Source of the DNA: Bacillota bacterium
GTDB taxonomy: Bacteria > Bacillota > Clostridia > Peptostreptococcales > Acidaminobacteraceae
DNA length: 63,429 nt
NCBI GenBank assembly: GCA_030529225.1
Contig: JAUMXH010000011.1
Location: forward strand, 1-63,429
Direction of reading: 5' to 3'
The position numbers and the translations under genes were made by a program. Under the pieces are notes generated by a model. That model was not told the origin of the DNA. It was given only the letters and a program-made list of their open reading frames with translations, and did not search any database. Positions 42,188-50,359 of the stretch are shown here, one piece after another. Numbering within the stretch: position 1 is the stretch's first letter; each line of letters starts with the position of its first letter.

Positions 42188-42730
42188 TTAGTTGAGCTTG
42201 TCCTCGATCGCTTCCTTCACGTCTTCGACCTTGTCTTCCACGAAGTCGGCCGCATCCTGCGCCTTGTCTTTGAGGTCCTCTCCAAGCTCCTCCGCAGCTT
42301 CCGCAGCGTCTTCCGCCTTGTCCTTGAGCTCGTCGCCCAAGTCTTCCACGAAGTCGGCCGCATCCTCGGCTTTTTCTTCCAATTCGTCCGCCAAGTCATC
42401 GGCAAAGTCTTCAAACTTGTCGCCGGCTTCCATACCGACTTCGGCAAAGAGCACTTCGACCCTCTTAATCTCCGCCTTCAACTCTTCTATTTTTGCAAAG
42501 GCTCCGTCGACGAGTTCCAAAACGGCCTCGTTGCCGTGACCTGCCAGCTTCGCCTCGATCACGTCTCTTCCGAGCTTGGTTTGCACGTTTTTAATCTCAG
42601 TGCGGTATTTATTTATTTCAACTTTATATTTCCCTTTTTGAGTCAGATCGCCAGCTGTCTTTGCAGTCTTATTAGCCATGTCCTCGACCTTGTCACCCAG
42701 TTTTTTGAAAAATCCTGCGATATCAGCCAT
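42188..42730 (-). CDS. Acidic coiled-coil protein with 11-residue repeats
   Basis: 180 residues, no signal peptide. Residues 1-35 are amphipathic ('GFFKKLGDKVEDMANKTAKT'), 36-100 form a predicted coiled coil, and 105-180 consist of near-repeats such as 'EEKAEDAADFVEDLGDELKD' and 'KDKAQDAADFVEDKVEDVKE' in an 11-residue rhythm, like apolipoprotein or LEA-type amphipathic helices. The repeats are also visible in the DNA. A strong AGGAGGTAACTATCT precedes the ATG, and TTGTAA-N17-TATCAT (42811-42783, minus) is a promoter candidate overlapping the truA stop. Membrane-surface or stress function is a guess. Confidence 0.75.
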   Translation of the reverse strand: MADIAGFFKKLGDKVEDMANKTAKTAGDLTQKGKYKVEINKYRTEIKNVQTKLGRDVIEAKLAGHGNEAVLELVDGAFAKIEELKAEIKRVEVLFAEVGMEAGDKFEDFADDLADELEEKAEDAADFVEDLGDELKDKAEDAAEAAEELGEDLKDKAQDAADFVEDKVEDVKEAIEDKLN

Positions 42731-42782
42731 AGATAGTTACCTCCTATAAATTTGTATCCGTTCACCAGCGTTTCTCATCATA

Positions 42783-42811
42783 ATGATACCCCATTAGTGG
42801 CTTGATTACAA
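42783..42811 (-). promoter_or_regulatory. Promoter candidate for the coiled-coil gene
   Basis: TTGTAA (42811-42806), 17 bases, TATCAT (42788-42783) on the minus strand. It overlaps the end of truA. Confidence 0.45.
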
Positions 42812-43546
42812 CCTGTAATTTATTTTTATGAGGTAGAGGCCGCAGGCGGGCGCCGTGCGTCTGAACACGGTTCTGTCCCTCTCTTCGAGTCCAATTCGAA
42901 GCTCCTCCAGAGACTTCCTGCCCTCGCAGTAATCCAGGAGGGCCCCGACGATGATGCGCACCATGTGGTAGAGAAAACCGTCGGCGCTGATGTAGAGGGA
43001 AATCGTATCCGGAGACTGCTGCACGAGTTCCATCCGCCTGATCTCACGCACCGTGTTCTCCTTGTCCGAGCCGGCCGCCATCAGGGCCGCATAGTCCCTC
43101 TTCCCGAGAAAGAGGAGGCTCGCCTCTCTCATCGCTTCGATGTCCAAGTCCTTCTTGTAAATTAGGGCGTACCTGGACTTGAAAATCTGTTTTTCTTTGG
43201 AAAGGAGGATGTCGTAACGGTAGGTCTTCTCGACCGTGTCGTACCTCGCATGAAAGGCGTCCGGAACGCGGCACAGGCCCAACACCGAAATCTCTTCCGG
43301 CAGCTGGCCGTCGAGGACGTGGCGAAGCCGCGATTCGGGAATCTCAATCTCGGTATCGTAATGAAAGATTTGCTCCAAGGCGTGCACGCCGGTGTCCGTC
43401 CGGGAACTGGAATGGATGTCGATCGCCGTCCCGTAAATCCGCTTGAGGGCGCGCTCAATCTCCCCCTGGACCGTCCTGAGCCGAGGCTGCCGCTGGAAGC
43501 CGAAGAAGTGAGAGCCGTCATAGGAAACCGTGCAGAGATAGCGCAT
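42806..43546 (-). CDS. truA: tRNA pseudouridine(38-40) synthase
   Basis: 246 residues. Isomerises uridines 38-40 in the anticodon arm. The catalytic Asp is in 'SSRTDTGVHALEQ', and 'YLCTVSYDGSHFFGFQRQP' and 'FLYHMVRIIVGALLDY' are family landmarks. The frame opens at 43561, but the ATG at 43546 gives the normal N-terminus and shares one base with the ecfT stop (TGATG), with GGGGTG upstream. This is the usual last gene of the ecf cluster in Bacillota. Confidence 0.95.
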   Translation of the reverse strand: MRYLCTVSYDGSHFFGFQRQPRLRTVQGEIERALKRIYGTAIDIHSSSRTDTGVHALEQIFHYDTEIEIPESRLRHVLDGQLPEEISVLGLCRVPDAFHARYDTVEKTYRYDILLSKEKQIFKSRYALIYKKDLDIEAMREASLLFLGKRDYAALMAAGSDKENTVREIRRMELVQQSPDTISLYISADGFLYHMVRIIVGALLDYCEGRKSLEELRIGLEERDRTVFRRTAPACGLYLIKINYRL

Positions 43547-44379
43547 CAGATGACACCCCAATAGTTTGCGAAGAGGAGCCTGTCGAGCAGAAGTGCCAGC
43601 AGCATCGCAGAGATTACGATGGCGGCGGCGATCAGGTCATGTCTGCCGTACTTGAGTTTGTTGAGCCTGGTTCGGCCTTCCCCGCCTCGATAACACCTCG
43701 CTTCCATCGCCAGGGCAAGGTCCTCGGCCCGCTTAAAAGAACTGATGAAAATCGGAATCAAAAGCGGCAGAAAGCTCTTGGCCTTCTTCACGATGTTTTT
43801 GGAGTCAAAGCTCGCCCCCCTCGCCATCTGCGCCTTCATGATCTTGTCGGTCTCATCGATCAGAGTTGGAATGAAGCGCAGGGCGATGCTCATCATCATC
43901 GCGATTTCATGCGCCGGAACCTTCACAATTTTGAAAGGTTTCAGCAGGGACTCAATCCCGTCGGTCAGGGCCAGTTCCGTCGTCGTAAAGGTCATCAGAG
44001 AGGATGACATAATCAGAAACACGAGCCGGCTCGCCATAAAAACGGAACGCAAGATGCCTTCGTGCGTGATTTTTAAAAAGTAAAAGCGGGCAATCAGGTG
44101 TCCGTCGGTCATAAACAGGTTCAGGAGGGCCGTCAAAAAGACGATGAACAGGATGGGTCTGACGCCCTTCAACACGAACTTGAACGGGATCTTTGAGGCC
44201 TTGATCGCCGGAAACAGGAGAAAGGCGCAAAAAAACAGGGACCAGACGGAATCGATTACAAAGAGGAGAATCAGGTACGCAAAGGTGCTCAGTATCTTGA
44301 GCCTGGGGTCCAGCGCGTGCACCCTGCTCTCTACCGCATAGTATCGTCCGATCGTTATATTGCTAAGCATGTTTTGCAC
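43546..44379 (-). CDS. ecfT: ECF transporter transmembrane subunit EcfT
   Basis: 277 residues with about six membrane segments. EcfT couples the two ATPases to interchangeable vitamin- or metal-binding S subunits. The coupling motifs with Ala-Arg-Gly are present: 'MAMRARCY'-equivalent 'ALAMEARCYRGG' and 'MKAQMARGASFDSK'. It overlaps the ecfA2 stop by 17 bases; a second Met at 44370 is an alternative start. No S component gene is in the window. Confidence 0.93.
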   Translation of the reverse strand: MQNMLSNITIGRYYAVESRVHALDPRLKILSTFAYLILLFVIDSVWSLFFCAFLLFPAIKASKIPFKFVLKGVRPILFIVFLTALLNLFMTDGHLIARFYFLKITHEGILRSVFMASRLVFLIMSSSLMTFTTTELALTDGIESLLKPFKIVKVPAHEIAMMMSIALRFIPTLIDETDKIMKAQMARGASFDSKNIVKKAKSFLPLLIPIFISSFKRAEDLALAMEARCYRGGEGRTRLNKLKYGRHDLIAAAIVISAMLLALLLDRLLFANYWGVI

Positions 44380-45235
44380 CTGTCTTCTGTTTCATCTGTT
44401 CACTGAGGGCATCCGCCCACTCTTCTATGTTGTAGATTCCGGTATCGAGAGCAAAACCGCGCTGATTCAGCTCGTAAGAGAGCCCGCTGATCGCCGGAAG
44501 GTCGAGCCCGATTTCCAGCAGGGCCTCGCGCTCGCGAAAGACCTCCCTCGGGGTTCCGAATCGGTAGACCTCACCCTTGTTCATGACCAGGATTTTATCC
44601 GCAATCCTGGCGATATCGCGCATGTCGTGCGAGATGATCAGCGTCGTGCGGTGTAAGCGCTCATGTTCCTGCTTCATCAGTTCCAGCATCTGCGCCCTGC
44701 CCTTGGGGTCCAGTCCGGAACTCGGTTCGTCCATAATCAAAATCTCGGGATCCATCGCCAAAACACCGGCGATCGCAACCCGCCTCTTCTGGCCTCCCGA
44801 AAGTTCAAAGGGAGAGGATTTTCTGATCTCCTCGGTGTTCAGACCCACGCTCTCGAGCGAGCGCGTGACCAGCTCCTCGAGCTTTTCCCCCTCGTAGCCC
44901 AGGTTCTTGGGACCGAAGGCCACGTCGAGTTCCACGGTCTCTTCAAAGAGCTGGTACTCGGGGTATTGAAAGACCAGCCCCACCCGCTTTCTGAGCTCGG
45001 CGAGCGAGGAGTTGTCCTTGTCAAACTTGTGACCGGCGACCTCCAGGGTTCCCGACTGCAGGGGAAGCAGGCCGTTCAGAAGCTGAACGAGGGTCGATTT
45101 TCCGGAAGCCGTGTGGCCGATCACGCCGATAAACTCGCCCTTTTGAATTTCAAAACTCACGTTTTTGATCGCGTGCACCTCGTAGACGGTTCCCTGATTA
45201 TATATAAAGTTTAAATTTTCTGCGCGTATTGACAT
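44363..45235 (-). CDS. ecfA2: ECF transporter ATPase EcfA2
   Basis: 290 residues. ABC ATPase with Walker A 'GHTASGKST', Q-loop 'LVFQYPEYQLFEETVELDVA', signature 'ELSGGQKRR' and Walker B 'ILIMDEPSSGLDP'. The ECF-specific C-terminal dimerisation region follows (about 225-290). It pairs with EcfA1. Its start lies 25 bases inside the end of ecfA1, which keeps the two ATPases at equal level. Confidence 0.95.
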   Translation of the reverse strand: MSIRAENLNFIYNQGTVYEVHAIKNVSFEIQKGEFIGVIGHTASGKSTLVQLLNGLLPLQSGTLEVAGHKFDKDNSSLAELRKRVGLVFQYPEYQLFEETVELDVAFGPKNLGYEGEKLEELVTRSLESVGLNTEEIRKSSPFELSGGQKRRVAIAGVLAMDPEILIMDEPSSGLDPKGRAQMLELMKQEHERLHRTTLIISHDMRDIARIADKILVMNKGEVYRFGTPREVFREREALLEIGLDLPAISGLSYELNQRGFALDTGIYNIEEWADALSEQMKQKTGAKHA

Positions 45236-46044
45236 ATCTTTTCTACCAATTCTTCGTAGCGGAAGGTTTCGAGCTCTATCTCGATGCTCCTCTTTTTGAG
45301 CGCCTCCACAATTTGGATTGACTCCGGCATTTCCAGCGCCAGGGACTCTATGGTCTCCTTGTCGGAAAACACTTCGATCGGGCTTCCGCTCAAGACGACC
45401 GCCCCGTCCCGCATGACCAAAACCCGGTCCGAAAGCATCGCGTCTTCGGTGTGATGGGTGATTAAAATGATGGTGATTCCGCTCCGGTGCAGGTCCAAAA
45501 TCGTGTTGATGATGTCCCTCCTCCCCACCGGATCGAGCATGGCCGTCGGCTCGTCAAAGACGATACAAGAGGGTTTCATCGCGAGGACGCCGGCGATGCC
45601 GACCCTCTGTTTCTGACCGCCGGAAAGCTGGTAGGGCGCCCTGTGCATGAACTCGTACATGCCGACCCGTTTCAGCGCCTCATCGACGCGAATTCGGATC
45701 TCTACAGGATCGATGCCCAGATTCTCCGGTCCGAAGGCCACGTCATCCTCGACAATGCCGGCGACGATCTGGTTATCCGGGTTTTGAAAGACCATCCCGC
45801 AGCGCGAGCGAATCTTCAGAATCGAGCTCTCATCGGAACTCAAGTACCCGTCCACATAGACGCAGCCCTTGTCGGGAAGCAGCAAGGCATTGATGAGTTT
45901 GGCGGTCGTGCTCTTGCCGGACCCGTTGTGACCCAGGATGGTCACAAACTCACCCTCTTTCACATGAAAATTCAGATTGTCGACCGCCGGCACCGACTGG
46001 TCGCCGTAGTTGTAGCTCACCGCTTCAAATTTCACTTTTTCCAT
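45211..46044 (-). CDS. ecfA1: ECF transporter ATPase EcfA1
   Basis: 277 residues. Walker A is 'GHNGSGKST', Q-loop 'MVFQNPDNQIVAGIVEDDVA', signature 'QLSGGQKQRV', Walker B 'CIVFDEPTAMLDP'. The family form and gene order (A1-A2-T-truA) are those of the group II ECF module. GAGGGGATAAAA precedes the ATG. A possible promoter TTGCAT-N18-TAGAAT lies upstream in the region divergent from the cyclodeaminase gene. Confidence 0.95.
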   Translation of the reverse strand: MEKVKFEAVSYNYGDQSVPAVDNLNFHVKEGEFVTILGHNGSGKSTTAKLINALLLPDKGCVYVDGYLSSDESSILKIRSRCGMVFQNPDNQIVAGIVEDDVAFGPENLGIDPVEIRIRVDEALKRVGMYEFMHRAPYQLSGGQKQRVGIAGVLAMKPSCIVFDEPTAMLDPVGRRDIINTILDLHRSGITIILITHHTEDAMLSDRVLVMRDGAVVLSGSPIEVFSDKETIESLALEMPESIQIVEALKKRSIEIELETFRYEELVEKICQYAQKI

Positions 46045-46121
46045 TTTTATCCCCTCTTAATTCCCTGCAATTCTAACATACCAAATGAGAACAATGCAAG
46101 ATGAAATAAAACAAAAATCTA

Positions 46122-46150
46122 TTGCCGTGCAAGCGCTTTAATGTTACAAT
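46122..46150 (+). promoter_or_regulatory. Promoter of the ornithine cyclodeaminase gene
   Basis: TTGCCG (46122-46127), 17 bases, TACAAT (46145-46150), with TG one base before the -10. It ends about 47 bases before the ATG at 46197. Confidence 0.65.
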
Positions 46151-46196
46151 TTAAAGGAATCACAATAAAATGTTTGAAGAAAGGACGGATGATTCT

Positions 46197-47222
46197 ATGA
46201 AAAAGACAACCAGATACCTGGACTTGCAAAAGACTGCAAAGTTTATCCGCGAGAAGGGTGCCGAGAATATCATACAGGAACTGCTTGGCTACATTGAAGA
46301 AGATTTTAAACGCTTCGAGGACTTCCAAAAGATGCCGAGGACCGCGCACCACTCGGAGGTCGGCGTGTGCGAGTTGATGCCGATTGGAGACGACAAAACC
46401 TATACCTTTAAGTATGTAAACGGTCACCCGTCCAACCCGTCAAAGAACTTTTTGACCGTCATGGGCGTGGGCCTGCTGGCGGACGTGCAAACCGGTTACC
46501 CGCTCCTCTTCAGCGAAATGACCTTCCTGACCGCCCTTCGTACTGCTGCGACCTCCGTCTTTGCGGCCAAGCTGCTGGCAAAGAAGAACCCGAAGAAGAT
46601 GGCGCTGATCGGAAACGGCTGCCAGAGCGAGTTCCAAGCCTTGGGATTCCACAAGTGCCTGGGCATAGAAGAGATTCACTGCTACGACGTGGATGAAAAG
46701 GCGACCGAAAAACTGATGAAGAACCTCGCCCACGTAGAGGGATTGAAGCTGATCAAATTTGAAAGCACCAAAGAAGCGGTCAAGGGCTGCGACATCGTGA
46801 CCACGGTGACTGCGGACAAAAAGCTCGCGATCATCCTGACCGCGGATATGATAGAGCCGGGCATGCACCTGAACGCGGTGGGCGGCGACTGTCCGGGCAA
46901 GACCGAGTTGGAATCCAAGATTCTGCACATGGGGAACGTGTATGTGGAATTCGAGCCGCAGAGCAGGATAGAAGGGGAAATCCAACACCAGGCTCCCGAT
47001 TTTAAGGTAACCCACATCAACGAGGTGGCAAAGGCCGGCGGCATCGACAGAAAAGATGACGAGATTACGATTTTTGACTCGGTCGGATTCGCGATCGAGG
47101 ACTTCTCGGTGCTTCGCTACATCTACGAGAACGCTGAGAAAGAAAACATCGGGGAAGAGGTCATCCTGGTTCCGGAAATCGAAGATCCGAAGAACCTGTT
47201 CGGCGCGCTGGAACTCTACTAA
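46197..47222 (+). CDS. Ornithine cyclodeaminase
   Basis: 341 residues. Converts L-ornithine to L-proline and ammonia using bound NAD. Long stretches look like the characterised Pseudomonas putida enzyme: 'ASHSEVG'-like 'TAHHSEVGVCELMP', 'YTFKYVNGHP', 'LRTAATSVFAAKLLA', the NAD site 'MALIGNGCQSEFQALGFH', and 'HLNAVGGDCPGKTELE', which holds the catalytic Asp. The frame opens at 46170, but the ATG at 46197 gives the family N-terminus and has AAAGGA upstream. It stands alone, between divergent ecfA1 and a bidirectional terminator, with no other arginine or proline genes nearby. Confidence 0.93.
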   Translation: MKKTTRYLDLQKTAKFIREKGAENIIQELLGYIEEDFKRFEDFQKMPRTAHHSEVGVCELMPIGDDKTYTFKYVNGHPSNPSKNFLTVMGVGLLADVQTGYPLLFSEMTFLTALRTAATSVFAAKLLAKKNPKKMALIGNGCQSEFQALGFHKCLGIEEIHCYDVDEKATEKLMKNLAHVEGLKLIKFESTKEAVKGCDIVTTVTADKKLAIILTADMIEPGMHLNAVGGDCPGKTELESKILHMGNVYVEFEPQSRIEGEIQHQAPDFKVTHINEVAKAGGIDRKDDEITIFDSVGFAIEDFSVLRYIYENAEKENIGEEVILVPEIEDPKNLFGALELY

Positions 47223-47308
47223 TCCCAAGTAATTGAGCCAAGAAATCGAAAGTTTGCCGCCGTTTCCCGCAGTGGCGGGAGCGCGGCGGGCAGAGCCGGC
47301 ACGAATCG

Positions 47309-47356
47309 AAAAAAGCTTGAGCGAGAGGAACAAACCTTCTACACTCAAGCTTTTTT
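47309..47356. terminator. Bidirectional terminator between converging genes
   Basis: AAAAAAGCTTGAG (47309-47321) and CTCAAGCTTTTTT (47344-47356) form a 13-pair stem with a 22-base loop. A-rich and T-rich flanks allow it to serve both the cyclodeaminase and the SPFH gene. Confidence 0.8.
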
Positions 47357-47415
47357 TATGCTTCATCGAGCCGCAAACGGGGCGATTGGGCCCTTCGGCT
47401 CAAAGACAGTCCGGC

Positions 47416-48540
47416 TTATTGCCGCTTTCCGCACTCTCTGCAAAACTTTGCGCTCTCCTCCTGCTTGGTTCCGCACTCCGCACAGAACCTTTCTTTCGCC
47501 TCCTGTTTGGAACCGCATTCCGGACAGAACTTGGCCCGGGAAGAAATCTGCGCCTTGCAGTTCGCGCACAGGATGACGCTCGCGGCAGCTGCCGACGCAA
47601 GGGGCGAACCCGCTTGCGCCCCTTCCTGCACGCCTTGGGCTCCCGCTTGGAAGGCTCCCATCGCACTCTGCATCATGCCGGCCATGGTCGTTCCCATCGC
47701 CGCCCCGGCTCCGATCTGCATGCCCATGCCGGCCATGTTCCCGCCGGCCCCTTCGTTTTTTGCGGCGGCAATGGCGGACTTGGCCATCGCGTCGGTCATC
47801 GTCTTGCGTGTATACATATCGATACCGCCCAAGGCCCCGATCTGCGCTCTGGAATCCATCGCCTCTTCGACGCTCTCCGGGATGCTGATCTGTCTCAAAT
47901 TGAACTGAATCAATTCCAACCCGTATTCGGCAAATTTCTCTTTGACATCCTCGTAGACCTGCTCCGAAAATTCCTTCACATTGGCGTAGGCCTCATAAAG
48001 AGTTACCTTGGAATCGGCGAAGAAATCGGTAAAACTGGTGGTCAGATAGCCGTTGAGCTGCGGTTTGCACTCGGAAACCGTAAACTCTTCATCCGTTCCG
48101 ACGAGCTTTTTGAGAACCGTCTCCGGATCCACAATCCGATAGCTGTAATACGCGTTCGCGCCGATTCGAATGATGCCGAATTCTTCGTCTTTGACGGCGA
48201 TTTTGTTCGGAGTGCCCCACTGCTGCTGGATCTTATCATCCACCGAGAAGAAGTAGATATCGACCTTGAACGGGCTCTCAAAGCCGTACTTCCAAGACCT
48301 GAGCTTGGTCAAGACCGGCATGTTGCTCGTAGAAAGCTTGTGCATGCCCTCGCTAAAGACATCGGCAATCTGCCCCTCGTTCACGAAGACCGCCTTCTGG
48401 CCCGGCCTGACGGTCAACATCGCGCCCATCATAATCTGTTTGCCGTTGTCCTCAAACTTGTGAACCAAAATATCCTTGTCATCGGTCTTAAACTCGATGA
48501 CGTCTATCAGTTGGCCCTTAATAAAATCCATTACACCCAT
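47416..48540 (-). CDS. SPFH domain protein with zinc ribbons (YdjI-like)
   Basis: 374 residues. An SPFH-like domain (about 25-230) of the 'virion core protein' type, beginning 'GVMDFIKGQLIDVIEFKTDD', has no membrane helix. A Gly/Ala/Met-rich linker (about 255-320) follows, then four CxxC knuckles starting at 325, 339, 353 and 367, each 14 residues apart, making two zinc ribbons. Bacillus YdjI, a relative, works with the PspA/YdjGH membrane-stress system; whether that holds here is unknown since no pspA is nearby. GGAGGCGACTT precedes the ATG. The gene is monocistronic. Confidence 0.85.
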   Translation of the reverse strand: MGVMDFIKGQLIDVIEFKTDDKDILVHKFEDNGKQIMMGAMLTVRPGQKAVFVNEGQIADVFSEGMHKLSTSNMPVLTKLRSWKYGFESPFKVDIYFFSVDDKIQQQWGTPNKIAVKDEEFGIIRIGANAYYSYRIVDPETVLKKLVGTDEEFTVSECKPQLNGYLTTSFTDFFADSKVTLYEAYANVKEFSEQVYEDVKEKFAEYGLELIQFNLRQISIPESVEEAMDSRAQIGALGGIDMYTRKTMTDAMAKSAIAAAKNEGAGGNMAGMGMQIGAGAAMGTTMAGMMQSAMGAFQAGAQGVQEGAQAGSPLASAAAASVILCANCKAQISSRAKFCPECGSKQEAKERFCAECGTKQEESAKFCRECGKRQ

Positions 48541-48628
48541 AAGTCGCCTCCAAATCCAATCAATTTCGTTTTTAAGAATCAGTAACGCTATTTATTGTAG
48601 CATATTTTTTGCCCGGTTTCATCAAAAA

Positions 48629-48666
48629 TATAAGCCAAGATCGGCTTGCCCCGAGCTTGGCTTATA
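48629..48666 (-). terminator. Terminator after the exchanger gene
   Basis: TATAAGCCAAG (48629-48639) and CTTGGCTTATA (48656-48666) pair over 11 bases with a further inner TCGG/CCGA stem. On the minus strand TATTTTTGATG follows. Confidence 0.75.
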
Positions 48667-48680
48667 ATGCCGGCAGCTGT

Positions 48681-49688
48681 TTATTTTGCAAGAAAGGTCA
48701 GCCCCAGATAACCCACGTACATGAGTAGGAGGGAGTATCCGACCCCTTTCGAAAAATTCTCCCCGGTCTTCACGATCGCCACCTTCAGAAAAAAGACCGA
48801 AAGGAGCATGAACGGAATCTGCACCAGAAAGAAGGTCTTGGGCACCTCCAGGCCGGCAGGCGTGACGGCCGCCGATACCCCGGCTACGAAGAGGACGTTC
48901 AGAATATCCGCTCCGATGACGTTTCCGATCGCAAGATCCCCGTGATTTTTTCGGACCGCGGTCAGCGAAGTGATCAACTCCGGCAAACTCGTGCCGAACG
49001 CAACCAGGGTCGCGCCGATGACCGCCTCAGGAATCCCCGCTCGGGTTGCAACGATCTGCACCGCGGGAATCAAACTCTTTGAGGACACGATGATCAAGAT
49101 GATGCCGAAAGCCAGCGCGAAGAAAGTCTTAATCAGACTGCCCTCTTTCGCCCGTTCCGCCTCGTCACCGAGCTCCGTCTCGCTTTTATTGCTGCGGATC
49201 GAGTGTACGATGTAGAGAATCAGGAGCGCTACCAGGACAAAGCCCATCCACTGCGCAACCCTCGCGCCTTCCGATGAAGGCAAGTAAACCAGGCAGGCGA
49301 GCGTCAAGAGCAGGACCGAAGCGATCTGAATATTACTCTGCTTGCGGATTTGTTGACTGCCCGCCGGAACCAAGCCGATGATGATGGCCAAACCCAGAAT
49401 CAATGCGGTATCCGCTATGATCGAGCCGACCGCATTTCCGAGCGCAATGCCGGAATTGCCCTGAATGGCCGCGACTACCGACACGCTCGTCTCGGGCAGC
49501 GTGGTTCCCAGCGAAACGATGGTCGAACCGATGATGACCTTCGGAACACCCCAGGCAAGCGACATTTTGACCGCCTCCTCGACCACCAGATCCGCCCCCT
49601 TCCCGAGCACGTACAGGAAGAACGCGATGATGACCAACAAGACAACAGTGTGCAAATTGTTAAAATACTGAACAATTAACTCTTCCAT
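48681..49688 (-). CDS. Sodium/calcium exchanger family protein (CaCA, YrbG type)
   Basis: 335 residues with about ten membrane helices in two inverted halves. The alpha-repeats are clear: 'GTTLPETSVSVVAAIQGN' with 'GNAVGSIIADTALILG' in the first half and 'GTSLPELITSLTAVRKNHG' with 'GNVIGADILNVLFVAG' in the second, which form the cation sites. The physiological ion pair (Ca or K against Na or H) is not shown. It starts 14 bases behind rsmG with ACGGAGGAAAA upstream, so it probably ends the long rpmH-rsmG transcript. In a sodium-energised cell it would use the sodium gradient. Confidence 0.92.
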   Translation of the reverse strand: MEELIVQYFNNLHTVVLLVIIAFFLYVLGKGADLVVEEAVKMSLAWGVPKVIIGSTIVSLGTTLPETSVSVVAAIQGNSGIALGNAVGSIIADTALILGLAIIIGLVPAGSQQIRKQSNIQIASVLLLTLACLVYLPSSEGARVAQWMGFVLVALLILYIVHSIRSNKSETELGDEAERAKEGSLIKTFFALAFGIILIIVSSKSLIPAVQIVATRAGIPEAVIGATLVAFGTSLPELITSLTAVRKNHGDLAIGNVIGADILNVLFVAGVSAAVTPAGLEVPKTFFLVQIPFMLLSVFFLKVAIVKTGENFSKGVGYSLLLMYVGYLGLTFLAK

Positions 49689-49702
49689 TTTTCCTCCGTT
49701 TT

Positions 49703-50359
49703 TTAAAGGGGCCTCTTTGCAGGAACCCCAACCCTTCTGGGATACTTTGCGTCCGTGACTTCCCTCTTTGTGATCTCCAATATTTTTAAGTGTATTTCCT
49801 CGCCTTTGCCGTCTCGGACGGTATAGTCAAAAGCATAAGTAATTTCCGAACGAAGGACTTGAAGCGCCGTTTCTGCAGAGCAGATTTCTTCTTCGAGGTT
49901 CGACGATTTGTAGGAATAGAATTTGCCGCCGACCTTCAAGCCGGGTATGGTGTACTCCAAGAGCAGATTGAGCGGCGCCAAGGCCCTGGAGACAACGATG
50001 TCGAAACTTTCCCGATAGGCGGGAACGCGCAGAAATTCTTCCGCTCTGAGATCGGAGAGGGCGACGTTCCGAAGTTCCAGTTCCTCACAGACCTTCGATA
50101 AAAAGTCCACCCTTTTTTTCAGGGAGTCGACCAGGACAAAGCTCGCGTCCGTTTGAATGGCCAGGGGAATGCCCGGAAATCCCGCGCCGGTCCCCATGTC
50201 CAGCACCCTCATACCCTCGCGAAGCTCGACGAAGTCGAGCAGGGCCAGGCTGTCCTTCACATGTCGTTCCGTCAGCTCTTCCACCGTGTTCGCTCCGGTC
50301 AGGTTCATCCCCCTGTTCGCTTCCAGGAGCATATGGATATATCTATGCATTTTGTCCAT
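49703..50359 (-). CDS. rsmG: 16S rRNA (guanine527-N7)-methyltransferase
   Basis: 218 residues. Methylates G527 of 16S rRNA with SAM. The SAM motif is 'RVLDMGTGAGFPGIPLAI', and 'RHVKDSLALL' and 'VVSRALAPLNLLLEY' are typical. The protein is a little short at the N-terminus compared with B. subtilis RsmG (about 20 residues less); the start overlaps mnmG by 17 bases. It closes the mnmE-mnmG-rsmG block, after which parA/parB genes, common in Bacillota, are not found. Confidence 0.94.
   Translation of the reverse strand: MDKMHRYIHMLLEANRGMNLTGANTVEELTERHVKDSLALLDFVELREGMRVLDMGTGAGFPGIPLAIQTDASFVLVDSLKKRVDFLSKVCEELELRNVALSDLRAEEFLRVPAYRESFDIVVSRALAPLNLLLEYTIPGLKVGGKFYSYKSSNLEEEICSAETALQVLRSEITYAFDYTVRDGKGEEIHLKILEITKREVTDAKYPRRVGVPAKRPL

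Noticed and set aside
46197..47222. Recent transfer of the cyclodeaminase gene from a proteobacterium
   Set aside because: It is strikingly like the Pseudomonas enzyme in motifs, but base composition and codon use look like the neighbours and no mobile element is near, so transfer is not supported from the window alone.
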